This document shows positions 7,496 to 14,604 of a DNA stretch of 14,655 bases, piece after piece. The translations under genes and the position numbers were made by a program. Numbering within the stretch: the stretch's first letter is position 1; each line of letters starts with the position of its first letter. The DNA comes from Lachnospiraceae bacterium UBA935 (lineage in GTDB: Bacteria; Bacillota; Clostridia; Lachnospirales; Lachnospiraceae), in the NCBI GenBank assembly GCA_002293525.1, contig DBDJ01000045.1, forward strand, positions 1-14,655, written 5' to 3'. The notes under the pieces were generated by a model, which worked only from the letters and a program-made list of their open reading frames with translations, searched no databases and had not been told where the DNA came from.

Positions 7496-8956
7496 TTACC
7501 GCCCTTTCCGCTCCAGCAGAACCACGGTTTCCACATGCCCCCCTCCCGGAAACATGTCCACCCCCCCAACTCTCTCAATCTCATACCCCGCACCCAGCAA
7601 TTCCGCCAAGTCCCTGACCAGACTAGTCGGCTTACAAGATACATACAACAGCCTCCTCACCCCATAACCAACAATCCTCTTCAACGCCTTCGGGTTCACC
7701 CCATCCCTCGGCGGGTCCAATATAATAAAATCCGGCTCCTCCACAATCTCGTCCAGTACCTTCAACACATCCCCCGCCACAAATTCGCAATTACTCACCC
7801 CATTTATTTCAGCATTCTCCCGCGCTGCGGTCACTGCCTCTTCTACCACCTCAACGCCAATCACTTTTGCCGCCACCGGAGACATCAGCAAGGCGATCGT
7901 CCCTGTACCGCAATACAGGTCATAAACCACTGGCTTGCGCCCAAGCTCTTCTTCCTCCACCGCTCCTATAAAATCCCTGACCGTCTCATAAAGCACTTCC
8001 GCACCTAATGAATTAGTCTGGAAAAAGGAAAACGGTGAAATCTTAAACCGCAGCTCCAAAATCTCCTCATAAAACCAATCTTGGCCATACAAGATCTCTG
8101 TTCTGTCACTCTTAACCACATCAGCTACCGAATCATTTATAATATGTAAAATCCCGCTGATCTTCCCCGCCAGCGGCAGTTCCCGTATCCCCTTCATCCA
8201 TGCCGTCATACTTACATCTTCCTGAGACGTAGTCACCAAAGCAACCAATATCTCCTCAGTCCTGGCCGCTTTCCTCACCAAAAGATGCCGCATATATCCT
8301 ACATGTGTATGACGATGAAAAAACGGATAACCTGCAGCCGCAAAATAATCCTTTGTAAACGATAAAATCCGCCGATAATCTTCATCGACAATCTGGCACC
8401 TCTCTGCCGAAACTACATCATAAATGCTGCCTCGCTTATGCATGCCCAAAGTCAACGGGCCGCCCTTTTCTTCATCTCCGAAAGAAAATTCCATCTTATT
8501 GCGATAAGCATACTGGCGCGGACTTCCTTTGATCCCTTCCCAGCGGAAACTTTCTTGCTGTCTTCCTGAAAACTGATCCTGCTGATCTTCAGGCTTTAAA
8601 TCCTGCTGACTCCCTGAAACAATATTCTGCCAACTTCCTGTTACCTGTTCCAGCAATCTCCTCACCTGATCCTCTTTAATCCGCAGCTGTTCCTCATAAG
8701 GCAGTGTCAGCATACTGCAGCCGCCGCAAGAACCGAAATGCGGACACGGGGAATCTGTCTCCAGACAGGATTTCTCATCAACTGTAAGCAAGCGTCCTTC
8801 CGGCTTGCCTTTTCTCATTTTATGTATCATCAAGGTAATCCACTGGCCAGGTAATACATTCTTAACCAAACAAATCCCTTCTTCTGTCTCAACAATCCCT
8901 TTATTTGGATAGTCTAAGCGGATCACTTTTCCTGATAAAATCTGCCCTTTTTTCAT
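7496..8956 (-). CDS. rlmD: 23S rRNA (uracil-5-)-methyltransferase, RlmD/RlmCD family
   Basis: The enzyme makes 5-methyluridine in 23S rRNA using S-adenosylmethionine. In order: an N-terminal TRAM RNA-binding domain (about 1-60), an iron-sulfur cluster motif with C71, C77, C80 and probably C187, and the methyltransferase domain with DLYCGTGTIAL (346-356), DPPRDG (414-419), catalytic C441 in YVSCKPTSL and the base E476 in GGGHVETV. In Firmicutes one such enzyme (RlmCD) often handles both U747 and U1939, so the exact target cannot be set here. Odd feature: residues 109-140 form four 8-residue Gln-rich repeats inserted between the cluster motif and YRNKMEFSF. The ATG at 8956 has only a distant AAGGA, about 13 nt upstream, an unusually weak site. 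The 486-residue length is slightly above family norm because of the insert. Confidence 0.92.
   Translation of the reverse strand: MKKGQILSGKVIRLDYPNKGIVETEEGICLVKNVLPGQWITLMIHKMRKGKPEGRLLTVDEKSCLETDSPCPHFGSCGGCSMLTLPYEEQLRIKEDQVRRLLEQVTGSWQNIVSGSQQDLKPEDQQDQFSGRQQESFRWEGIKGSPRQYAYRNKMEFSFGDEEKGGPLTLGMHKRGSIYDVVSAERCQIVDEDYRRILSFTKDYFAAAGYPFFHRHTHVGYMRHLLVRKAARTEEILVALVTTSQEDVSMTAWMKGIRELPLAGKISGILHIINDSVADVVKSDRTEILYGQDWFYEEILELRFKISPFSFFQTNSLGAEVLYETVRDFIGAVEEEELGRKPVVYDLYCGTGTIALLMSPVAAKVIGVEVVEEAVTAARENAEINGVSNCEFVAGDVLKVLDEIVEEPDFIILDPPRDGVNPKALKRIVGYGVRRLLYVSCKPTSLVRDLAELLGAGYEIERVGGVDMFPGGGHVETVVLLERKGR
8537..8632 (-). repeat. In-frame 24-bp (8-residue) repeat within rlmD
   Basis: Residues 109-140 of the methyltransferase split into four octapeptides: WQNIVSGS, QQDLKPED, QQDQFSGR and QQESFRWE. 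The shared pattern is Q at position 2, an acidic residue or Asn at 3, and SG at 6-7 in units one and three. At DNA level TCCTGCTGA recurs at 8577-8585 and 8601-8609, exactly 24 bp apart. The period keeps the frame, which points to expansion of a coding minisatellite in a surface linker. Confidence 0.65.
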
Positions 8957-9129
8957 GTTATAAGCTTATCCTTATTATAAATCCCTTTATGCCAATCCTT
9001 GTATATTTCATATTATTTATTATTTGTTCTATATCAGATTCTTTTTATAATCATTATACGTTTATATATACACACGCTGATTTCCTATATTCCATGTATA
9101 AATCCTAACACCCAAATATTTTTCCCGCA

Positions 9130-9161
9130 AAAGCGGAATGTACTTGCGTACATCCCGCTTT
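9130..9161 (-). terminator. Strong hairpin, likely terminator of the upstream minus-strand unit
   Basis: Arms of 14 nt with one mismatch: AAAGCGG-A-ATGTAC (9130-9143) and GTACAT-C-CCGCTTT (9148-9161). The loop reads TTGC on the plus strand and GCAA, a GNRA-type tetraloop, on the minus strand. On the minus strand the stem ends in CCGCTTTT and then GCGGG, so the T-tract is short. A competing small hairpin, CCGC-AAAA-GCGG (9125-9136), shares one arm. It sits about 200 bp beyond the 99-residue gene and before rlmD. Confidence 0.6.
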
Positions 9162-9177
9162 CAGTTCATCTTATTTC

Positions 9178-9191
9178 TGTAGAAATCTACA
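9178..9191. promoter_or_regulatory. Inverted repeat TGTAGA-AA-TCTACA
   Basis: Six-base perfect arms around two bases, 16 bp from the strong hairpin. Its form suits a dimeric repressor operator, but no promoter elements were recognised beside it and the regulator is unknown. Confidence 0.3.
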
Positions 9192-9213
9192 CCTGAGGAA
9201 TTCAACTGCTACT

Positions 9214-9276
9214 CTATGCATCTACTGTAACTTTTGCATCTATTGCAATTTTTGCATCTACTGCGTCTATGTCCAT
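9214..9276 (-). other. Possible 20-codon mini-ORF or gene remnant made of DAK repeats
   Basis: An ATG at 9276 opens a 20-codon frame ending with TAG at 9214. It reads MDIDAVDAK, IAIDAK, VTVDA, that is, hexapeptide repeats from the 18-bp tandem repeat. Only a weak CAGG precedes the ATG, 3 nt upstream. The peptide motif echoes the last residues (AAADAK) of the preceding 99-residue protein, though in another frame. It could be a degraded C-terminal extension of that protein rather than a true gene. Confidence 0.2.
9217..9270. repeat. 18-bp tandem repeat, three copies
   Basis: Copies begin at 9217, 9235 and 9253, each opening TGCATCTA(C/T)TG. Read on the minus strand in one frame, the repeats encode a repeating hexapeptide of the form xA(V/I)DAK and then a TAG. 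The period of six codons is notable because the 99-residue gene upstream ends in AAADAK. Confidence 0.8.
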
Positions 9277-9303
9277 AGACCTGCCGCAAACCTTATCCCT
9301 CAG

Positions 9304-9363
9304 TACCAGAATCAAAAACCCATTCCCTTAATTCCCCAGAATAAAAAACCCCAGAATAAAAAT
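9304..9363. repeat. 15-bp tandem repeat next to the acidic protein's stop codon
   Basis: CCCCAGAATAAAAAA (9334-9348) is followed directly by CCCCAGAATAAAAAT (9349-9363). A degraded copy, TACCAGAATCAAAAA, lies at 9304-9318. On the minus strand each unit gives a T-run followed by CTGGGG, directly after the stop codon of the 99-residue gene. The T-runs lack a stem, so I do not call a terminator here. Confidence 0.75.
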
Positions 9364-9365
9364 CC

Positions 9366-9665
9366 TTACTTCGCATCCGCCGCCGCTATGTCTTCCAGAT
9401 CGTCTTCCATATCTTCTTCATCTTCAAAGAAATCATCATCGAAGTCGTCGTCGAAATCGTCTTCGAAATCTTCAAGATAATCGGGAGTCAGATAACGATA
9501 CACCGCATAGGCAATCGCAGCAACTGCTGCTATTGCGCCGATAGCGGCAAACACCCAGAGAACGGTATTTTTTTTCTTGCTTTCCTTTTTACTCAATAAA
9601 TCGTGCAGATCGCGTGTTTTAATCATGTCCACTATTTCTTCCACCTTGTTCCATCTACCGCTCAT
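9366..9665 (-). CDS. Small membrane-anchored protein with acidic Asp/Phe repeat tail
   Basis: I do not recognise a named family. The 99-residue protein has a polar, basic N-terminus (1-32, ending SKKESKKK), one hydrophobic helix (about 34-58, Ala/Ile/Val-rich) and an extremely acidic tail (61-92) with DDFDDDF repeats, ending in IAAADAK. The Lys cluster before the helix suggests an inside N-terminus and an outside acidic tail; there is no cleavable signal peptide. The ATG at 9665 is preceded by GAGGT about 7 nt upstream. It lies between pcrA and rlmD, separated from both by AT-rich spacers, so it is probably its own unit. Possible roles, such as cation binding or envelope interaction, are guesses. 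Confidence 0.7.
   Translation of the reverse strand: MSGRWNKVEEIVDMIKTRDLHDLLSKKESKKKNTVLWVFAAIGAIAAVAAIAYAVYRYLTPDYLEDFEDDFDDDFDDDFFEDEEDMEDDLEDIAAADAK
9430..9477 (-). repeat. 12-bp coding repeat in the acidic tail
   Basis: Four 12-bp units (9430-9441, 9442-9453, 9454-9465, 9466-9477), each opening AA(A/G)TC on the plus strand, encode successive D/E-rich tetrapeptides with a Phe. The repeat explains the regular DDDF pattern and is a likely length-variable site. Confidence 0.6.
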
Positions 9666-9837
9666 ATCACTACCTCACTTCCATCAAATGTCTGTTATTT
9701 ATATATTATTACCTTACTACTATTTAATATAACACTATTTTTAGGAATTTTCTACCACAAATTTTCCTAATTCAACATATATTTTGGTATATGCCTGTCT
9801 TACCCTGTCACACCTCAATCTATACTTCATACTCTAT
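9666..9837. promoter_or_regulatory. AT-rich spacer with inverted repeats between pcrA and the acidic protein gene
   Basis: The 172-bp gap contains an inverted repeat TTAGGAA (9741-9747) / TTCCTAA (9764-9770) with further AT pairing in the loop, and another, CATATA (9776-9781) / TATATG (9788-9793). Several -10-like boxes lie on the minus strand (for example TATATT at 9731-9726), but no -35 fits. The promoter of the 99-residue gene is probably here. Neither repeat has a T-tract on the minus strand, so no pcrA terminator could be identified. Confidence 0.35.
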
Positions 9838-12072
9838 CTACACCTTAACCAGCTTCGCAAACGCCGCATACATGATCTTCTGCCCGGCACTGTCGAAGTT
9901 TACCGTCACCTGATAATCCTTCGGCCCCTGCTCAAGCGCCAGCACCGTGCCTTCGCCGTACTTGACATGTTTTACCCGGTCGCCTTCGCCATAGTCCGGC
10001 ATGACGCCCATGGCCGGCATGCCTTTGCCGATTCCACCGGCCGCGAAAGTAGCCGTATTCCCGCCGGCGATATAGGGCCGGTTCTCAGGAGAAGTGTAGT
10101 TCTTGACCGACGCGGCAGCCAGAACCTTGCGGCGCGTGGTAAGGCGGTTATCCAGCAGCTCCAGAGGGATTTCCTTCACAAAGCGGCTGGCAGCATTATA
10201 CTGCGTCTCGCCTCTAATCATCCGCTGCTTGGCGCAGGTCATGGTCAGGTCTTCCCTTGCCCTGGTTATGCCCACATAGGCCAGGCGGCGTTCTTCTTCA
10301 ATCTCTTCCTCCGGATTGTCGGCAGCGATGCTCATAAAACTGGGGAAGATCCCGTCTTCCATCCCCGTCATGTATACATGGGGAAACTCCAGGCCTTTGG
10401 CACTATGTAAAGTCATCAGCAGCACCTTGCCGCCGTCGCTCTCCATCTCGTCAATATCGGCGACCAATGCCACTTCTTCCAGGAAATCCGTCAAAGTGGC
10501 CTGGTCAGTCGCGTTTTCAAATGAAGCCGCCTTACTGATCAGCTCATCGATATTTTCAATCCTGGTCTGGGCATCCTCTTCATCGGAAGCCTCAAGCTCA
10601 TTGATATAGCCGGTGGTCACGATGACATCTTTGATCAGGTCGGTCAGGCCATATACCTCCTGCTTGCTCCGGAAGGCCTGGATCATCGTGGCGAAGACCG
10701 TGAGCTTGCCGGTGCTTTTCCCGAGCGCCGGGATCTGCTCCGCCTCGCGAATGGCGTCGTAGAAGCTGATTTCTCGTTCCTCTGCATAATCCTGGACTTT
10801 TAAGACCGTCGTCAAGCCGATTCCCCGCCTTGGCACGTTGATAATCCTTCGCACCGCCAGGTCATCCCGGCCGTTATCGATCGTCTTTAGGTACGCCAGG
10901 ATATCCTTGATTTCCCGGCGGGCATAGAAATTCGTGCCGCCCACCACATTATACGGGATGCCCTGCAGGACGAAACGTTCTTCCAGCATGCGGGCTTGGG
11001 CATTGGTTCGGTATAAAATAGCGCAGTCGCTGTATTCTGCCGTTCCGTCACGTTTCTTGCGGGAGATGTCATCGACGACAAACTCCGCTTCTTCGTAAGC
11101 ATTTTCAAACTGTTTCAGATGAATCTTGCTGCCGATTCCTTTATCTGTCCAAAGCACCTTTTTCTTACGGCTGCGGTTATTGCCGATGATCGCATTGGCC
11201 GCATCGAGGACGTTCTGTGTCGAGCGGTAATTCTGCTCCAGCTTGATGACGACCGCCTCCGGATAGACCTTTTCAAAGTCAAGGATGTTACGGATATTGG
11301 CTCCGCGGAATTTATAGATAGACTGGTCATCATCACCCACAACGCAGATGTTGCGGTATTTTTCCGCCAGCAAACGGATCAGCTCGAACTGCGCCGTATT
11401 GGTATCCTGATATTCGTCCACGCAGATATAGCGGAAGCGCTCCTGGTAATCCTTCAGTATCTCGGGACAGCTTTGGAACAGTTCAACCGCCTTGACGAGC
11501 AGGTCGTCAAAATCGAGGGCATTGTTTTTCCGGAGGGCGGCCTGATACTCATAGTAGACTCCGGATATCTTTTTCCTGCTATAGTCACCCATAATATTTT
11601 TTTCGTATTTTTCCGGGGAAATCAGCTCGTTCTTTGCTGCCGATATCGCCGCCAGCAGGCTTCTTTCCTTGATCTGCTTGGTGTCGATCTGCAGCTTCTT
11701 GCAAACTTCCTTCATCACGCTTTTCTGATCGTCGGTATCATAGATGGTAAAATGATTGTCATAGCCCAGACGGTCGATATACCGGCGCAATATCCGGACA
11801 CAGGTGGAATGGAATGTCGTCACCCAGATACTTTCCGAACCGAAGCCGACCATGTTTTCCACCCTTTCACGCATTTCGCCGGCGGCTTTGTTGGTGAAGG
11901 TGATAGCCATGATATTCCATGGATTTACTTTTTTCTCTTCAATCAGATAAGCGATCCTGGTCGTCAGAACGCGGGTCTTGCCGGAACCGGCACCAGCCAG
12001 CAGCAGCACCGGGCCTTCCGTTGTGAAAACTCCCTTTTTTTGTTGTTCATTTAATGTGTCGTATATACTCAC
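9838..12072 (-). CDS. pcrA: ATP-dependent DNA helicase PcrA (UvrD/Rep family)
   Basis: PcrA is a superfamily 1A 3'-5' helicase acting in nucleotide excision repair, plasmid replication and clearing of recombination filaments and transcription complexes. Motifs are complete: Walker A AGAGSGKT (26-33), AITFTNKAAGEM (56-67), VDEYQDTN (218-225), GDDDQSIYKFRGA (246-258), LEQNYRST (278-285), TLHSAKGLEFPHV (554-566) and RRLAYVGITRARE (595-607). The last 50 residues (GDRVKHVKYGEGTV...) match the Tudor-like domain that contacts RNA polymerase in Firmicutes. The length of 744 is typical. The start is a GTG at 12072; the opening MSIYDTLNEQQ matches the family, and AGAGGG lies about 8 nt upstream. Confidence 0.98.
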   Translation of the reverse strand: MSIYDTLNEQQKKGVFTTEGPVLLLAGAGSGKTRVLTTRIAYLIEEKKVNPWNIMAITFTNKAAGEMRERVENMVGFGSESIWVTTFHSTCVRILRRYIDRLGYDNHFTIYDTDDQKSVMKEVCKKLQIDTKQIKERSLLAAISAAKNELISPEKYEKNIMGDYSRKKISGVYYEYQAALRKNNALDFDDLLVKAVELFQSCPEILKDYQERFRYICVDEYQDTNTAQFELIRLLAEKYRNICVVGDDDQSIYKFRGANIRNILDFEKVYPEAVVIKLEQNYRSTQNVLDAANAIIGNNRSRKKKVLWTDKGIGSKIHLKQFENAYEEAEFVVDDISRKKRDGTAEYSDCAILYRTNAQARMLEERFVLQGIPYNVVGGTNFYARREIKDILAYLKTIDNGRDDLAVRRIINVPRRGIGLTTVLKVQDYAEEREISFYDAIREAEQIPALGKSTGKLTVFATMIQAFRSKQEVYGLTDLIKDVIVTTGYINELEASDEEDAQTRIENIDELISKAASFENATDQATLTDFLEEVALVADIDEMESDGGKVLLMTLHSAKGLEFPHVYMTGMEDGIFPSFMSIAADNPEEEIEEERRLAYVGITRAREDLTMTCAKQRMIRGETQYNAASRFVKEIPLELLDNRLTTRRKVLAAASVKNYTSPENRPYIAGGNTATFAAGGIGKGMPAMGVMPDYGEGDRVKHVKYGEGTVLALEQGPKDYQVTVNFDSAGQKIMYAAFAKLVKV

Positions 12073-12180
12073 TTTGTGTCCCTCTCATTACCTGATGCTT
12101 TGATACAATTCCAGATACAATTTTTATTACAATCTTTGATACATGATTCGCTACATTACTATAGGAAACAAGCAGTAACC
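12073..12180. promoter_or_regulatory. pcrA upstream spacer with repeated GATACAAT motifs
   Basis: The 108-bp gap between the HD-GYP gene and pcrA carries repeated elements. CTTTGATACA occurs at 12098-12107 and 12134-12143, exactly 36 bp apart. GATACAATT occurs at 12102-12110 and 12114-12122. On the minus strand these read as TTGTATC boxes. No hairpin with a T-run was found, so HD-GYP transcripts may read into pcrA. A weak TTGTAA-18 nt-TTGTAT pair is the best promoter guess and is not convincing. Confidence 0.35.
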
Positions 12181-13458
12181 CTATGTCTGCGCTTCCTTCA
12201 CCTTCAGGAACGCGCCTACCACCAGAGGGTCGAACTGGTGGCCGCTTTCGCTCTTGATAATCGCGAGGGCCTTGGCCTCTTCAAAGGCATCCTTGTAACA
12301 GCGCTTCGACACCAGGGCGTCATATACGTCGGCAACGGCGACGATCCTGGCCACCAGCGGTATTTCCTCGCCTTTCAGGCCCTCCGGATAGCCTTTGCCG
12401 TCCCATCTTTCATGATGGTACTTGGCAATCTGGTAGGCAGTGTTGACGAAGTCCACGTCTTCGATGCTATGCAGGGTCTTCTGGATGATCTGGCCGCCTT
12501 TGTTGGAATGCTCTTTGATAATGTCATACTCTTCTTCCGTCAGCTTGCCGGGTTTATTCAGGATGGCGTCCGGGGTGGCTATTTTGCCAATGTCATGCAG
12601 CGCGGTGGCGGCGGACATGTTCTGGATGTTTTTTTCCGTCAGGATGTCCTTGAACTCTTCCTGTTCCTTTAAGACATTGGCAACCGCTTCCACATAAAGC
12701 GTCGTGCGTTCCGTATGCTGGCCGGTATCGACGTCTCGGCTTTCGATGATGCCGGCCACGCTGTCGATGATGTGTCGCTGCATCTTGATGAACTTTTCAT
12801 TTTCCTCTTTCAGGACGCTGGCATGGGTCAGAACCGATTTTTCCAGCCGCTCATAGGAACTGAGCACCAGCAGGCTTATCATTACGAAGGTGGTGCAGAA
12901 CAGAATACAGTTCACTATTATTACCTCATTCTGATTCTCCAGGACGTATTTGGGCTGGTAGCTGCCTGTGGCATTCAGAAGAAACAAAATCAGGTAAGTT
13001 CCCAGTGAAATTACGATCTTTAAGACGTTGACCTTGCGGAACTTATTGTCGTTAAAGAAAACCGTAAAGGGGACTGCCAGTCCCAGCAGAACATATTGAA
13101 ATCCGACATCCCAGCCCAAGTATATGACAGCCATTATCTGGTGGAGGATCAGCTCCAGCAGCATGTTGACCCCGACCATCGTGTAGGACAACCGGAATGG
13201 TTTGCGGCGGCCCGGTTCCTGGCGGGATACCGGGGCGGCCTGCCGGTAAACAGGCTTGAAAAAAATAATCAGCAGGGCCTGCAGGACAAACCAGCAAACG
13301 CTGAAAATATTGATAATTGCCATCTCATGGATCTGTCTGACCGTAAAATAGGCCAGGCAGACCACATGGCTTGCCAGCAGGCAGTAGTTCATGATCAATA
13401 GATTCCTGCGGCTCTGTTCGTTCAGTTTAGCGACTGAGTCATTTTCGATATTATGCAT
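12181..13458 (-). CDS. Membrane HD-GYP domain phosphodiesterase (predicted c-di-GMP hydrolase)
   Basis: The N-terminal half has six hydrophobic segments (about 24-47, 51-72, 98-120, 124-140, 150-168 and 184-205, counted from the upstream ATG), a sensory-type membrane domain without a recognised name. A short coiled linker (206-232) leads to the HD-GYP domain: H253 in GQHTERT, H293-D294 in ALHDIGK, HHERWDGKGYP (353-363) and D382 in ADVYDAL. All metal-binding and GYP-loop residues are present, so hydrolysis of cyclic di-GMP, or a related cyclic dinucleotide, is expected. I choose the ATG at 13458 because GGAG lies 5 nt upstream; the ATG at 13473 (five residues longer) has no properly spaced site. 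It follows the zinc-ribbon gene closely and is likely co-transcribed. Confidence 0.92.
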   Translation of the reverse strand: MHNIENDSVAKLNEQSRRNLLIMNYCLLASHVVCLAYFTVRQIHEMAIINIFSVCWFVLQALLIIFFKPVYRQAAPVSRQEPGRRKPFRLSYTMVGVNMLLELILHQIMAVIYLGWDVGFQYVLLGLAVPFTVFFNDNKFRKVNVLKIVISLGTYLILFLLNATGSYQPKYVLENQNEVIIVNCILFCTTFVMISLLVLSSYERLEKSVLTHASVLKEENEKFIKMQRHIIDSVAGIIESRDVDTGQHTERTTLYVEAVANVLKEQEEFKDILTEKNIQNMSAATALHDIGKIATPDAILNKPGKLTEEEYDIIKEHSNKGGQIIQKTLHSIEDVDFVNTAYQIAKYHHERWDGKGYPEGLKGEEIPLVARIVAVADVYDALVSKRCYKDAFEEAKALAIIKSESGHQFDPLVVGAFLKVKEAQT

Positions 13459-13492
13459 GATATCTCCGGGCATTCCGCCGTCGATTCATCGG

Positions 13493-14596
13493 TTAAGAAC
13501 CAAAAAACCATAGGGCAATCGCCAGAGCCGCCAGGGCGGCTGCTATCGTTATCGCTACTTTTACCGGTGAGATCGGAGTCTTCCCGGATACTTTGCCGGT
13601 CTGTCCGTTTACCATGAAATGATAAACCTTCTCCTGATACTTATAATGGGATATCCATATCGGCAAAAGCAGATATTTGTAGGTAACGTTTTGATAGGTA
13701 GTGCTAAAATTCAACTGACGGACGCGGTCCGCCGAATGCTTTTTCTTGATGGCTCTCTCAATATTGTCTCGCAGCCGGAACTTGATTAAGGACTTGGCCT
13801 GCTCCCAGGCTTCCTGAATGCCCACGGCATACCGTTCGGCCGCAAAACCGGCGATATATTCCGGCTTGTATGTCCGGTTGGCGGCAGTGTCAAAAGGTTC
13901 CAGGCCTCTCAGCATGGACTGGTTGTGGTTGGTGGTGCCGACCACCAGCTCGTCGTCGATTTTTTCCCGGTAAGACCCGGCGGTTGGACGCCAGTCCGTT
14001 ACTGTCTTCCGTTCGCCGTTGCGGTTTACCGTGCGGTCTTTGCCATAATCGGCACGGTAGGTCGATTCGGTTTCCGTGTCAAATGTCCAGTAAGGAAGGT
14101 AGACGCCGTGGAAACTCTTGGCCTTGGCGCTTTCCTTCGCCAGCTTAGGACAGAACCATCTTTTCTTAATCCATTGCAAGAACAGCTGGGAAGCTTTCTC
14201 GTCAGAAATCTGAAAAGGAACGACGCCACCGGGAGCAATGGTGTCCTGATCGGCGGCTTCCATCACCTGATTGGAACCACAGAACGGACATACCGAAGCT
14301 ATCTGCAGGTCATCATAGATGGACTCGGCCCCGCAGGCTTTGCAGAGGACGATCTTCTTCGATGCGCCCCAGTCACAGTTCTCTTTCTTGGCGGCATCTT
14401 CCAACCTAAGCTCTGCGGCGCTCCCATCGGCTCCCCGGGCAACGGGGATCTTCTCTTGGTATTCGCAGTAGGGGCAGAAGAGCCCGCCGGTGGCAGGGTC
14501 AAAATTCATGACACCGCCGCAAGAAGGGCATTTCTTATCAGTTTCTTCCCGGGTTTCCGTGGTCTCGATATCTGGATCCGTGTTAAATCCACTCAT
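13493..14596 (-). CDS. Double zinc-ribbon protein with C-terminal membrane anchor (YdjG-like)
   Basis: Two TFIIB-like zinc ribbons are visible. Counting from the upstream ATG at 14608, the first uses C27/C30 and C45/C48 (CPSCGG...CPYCEY) and the second C89/C92 and C107/C110 (CKACGA...CPFCGS). A long middle region (about 125-340, with conserved-looking aromatic stretches such as GVYLPYWTFD) follows, then one C-terminal helix (about 349-369). Such proteins are often misnamed PriA-like. The layout resembles Bacillus YdjG, a partner in a PspA-linked membrane-stress complex; I infer similarity, not proven function. I prefer the ATG at 14596 (GAGGG 5 nt upstream). The ATG at 14608 would add four residues and overlap the upstream stop as ATGA. 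Confidence 0.75.
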   Translation of the reverse strand: MSGFNTDPDIETTETREETDKKCPSCGGVMNFDPATGGLFCPYCEYQEKIPVARGADGSAAELRLEDAAKKENCDWGASKKIVLCKACGAESIYDDLQIASVCPFCGSNQVMEAADQDTIAPGGVVPFQISDEKASQLFLQWIKKRWFCPKLAKESAKAKSFHGVYLPYWTFDTETESTYRADYGKDRTVNRNGERKTVTDWRPTAGSYREKIDDELVVGTTNHNQSMLRGLEPFDTAANRTYKPEYIAGFAAERYAVGIQEAWEQAKSLIKFRLRDNIERAIKKKHSADRVRQLNFSTTYQNVTYKYLLLPIWISHYKYQEKVYHFMVNGQTGKVSGKTPISPVKVAITIAAALAALAIALWFFGS

Positions 14597-14604
14597 TTCT
14601 TCCC

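Larger units (their letters stand above)
8957..9365. other. 409-bp gene-free region between the acidic membrane protein gene and rlmD
   Basis: I find no supported gene here. From the rlmD side it holds a perfect TATAAT on the minus strand (8979-8974) without a matching -35, the palindrome ATAAGCTTAT, an AT-rich block with the 13-bp palindrome TATAATCATTATA (9046-9058), a strong hairpin (9130-9161), an inverted repeat TGTAGA/TCTACA (9178-9191), an 18-bp tandem repeat (9217-9270) and a 15-bp tandem repeat (9304-9363). The rlmD promoter is likely within 8960-9120, but I cannot fix it. Confidence 0.6.

Noticed and set aside
7420..7644. A Trp/Gly/Cys-rich 74-codon minus-strand frame over the end of rlmD
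   Set aside because: Its composition simply reflects the G-rich strand read in another frame of rlmD and the spacer.
8905..9196. Two hydrophobic plus-strand frames over the rlmD upstream region
   Set aside because: The hydrophobic residues come from AT-rich non-coding sequence; the frames overlap each other and the strong hairpin and lack ribosome-binding sites.
9217..9270. Considered as a CRISPR array
   Set aside because: The repeats are directly adjacent 18-bp units with no spacers, so this is a minisatellite; no cas genes are present.
9784..10410. A 208-codon plus-strand frame opposite the end of pcrA
   Set aside because: It is antisense to the conserved C-terminal motor and Tudor-like region, so it is a shadow.
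11119..12054. A 311-codon open frame on the plus strand opposite pcrA
   Set aside because: It lies entirely antisense to a helicase with every family motif intact; its translation shows no recognisable domain.
12076..12672. A 198-codon plus-strand frame opposite the HD-GYP domain
   Set aside because: It mirrors the conserved HD-GYP coding sequence and has no convincing ribosome-binding site or domain.
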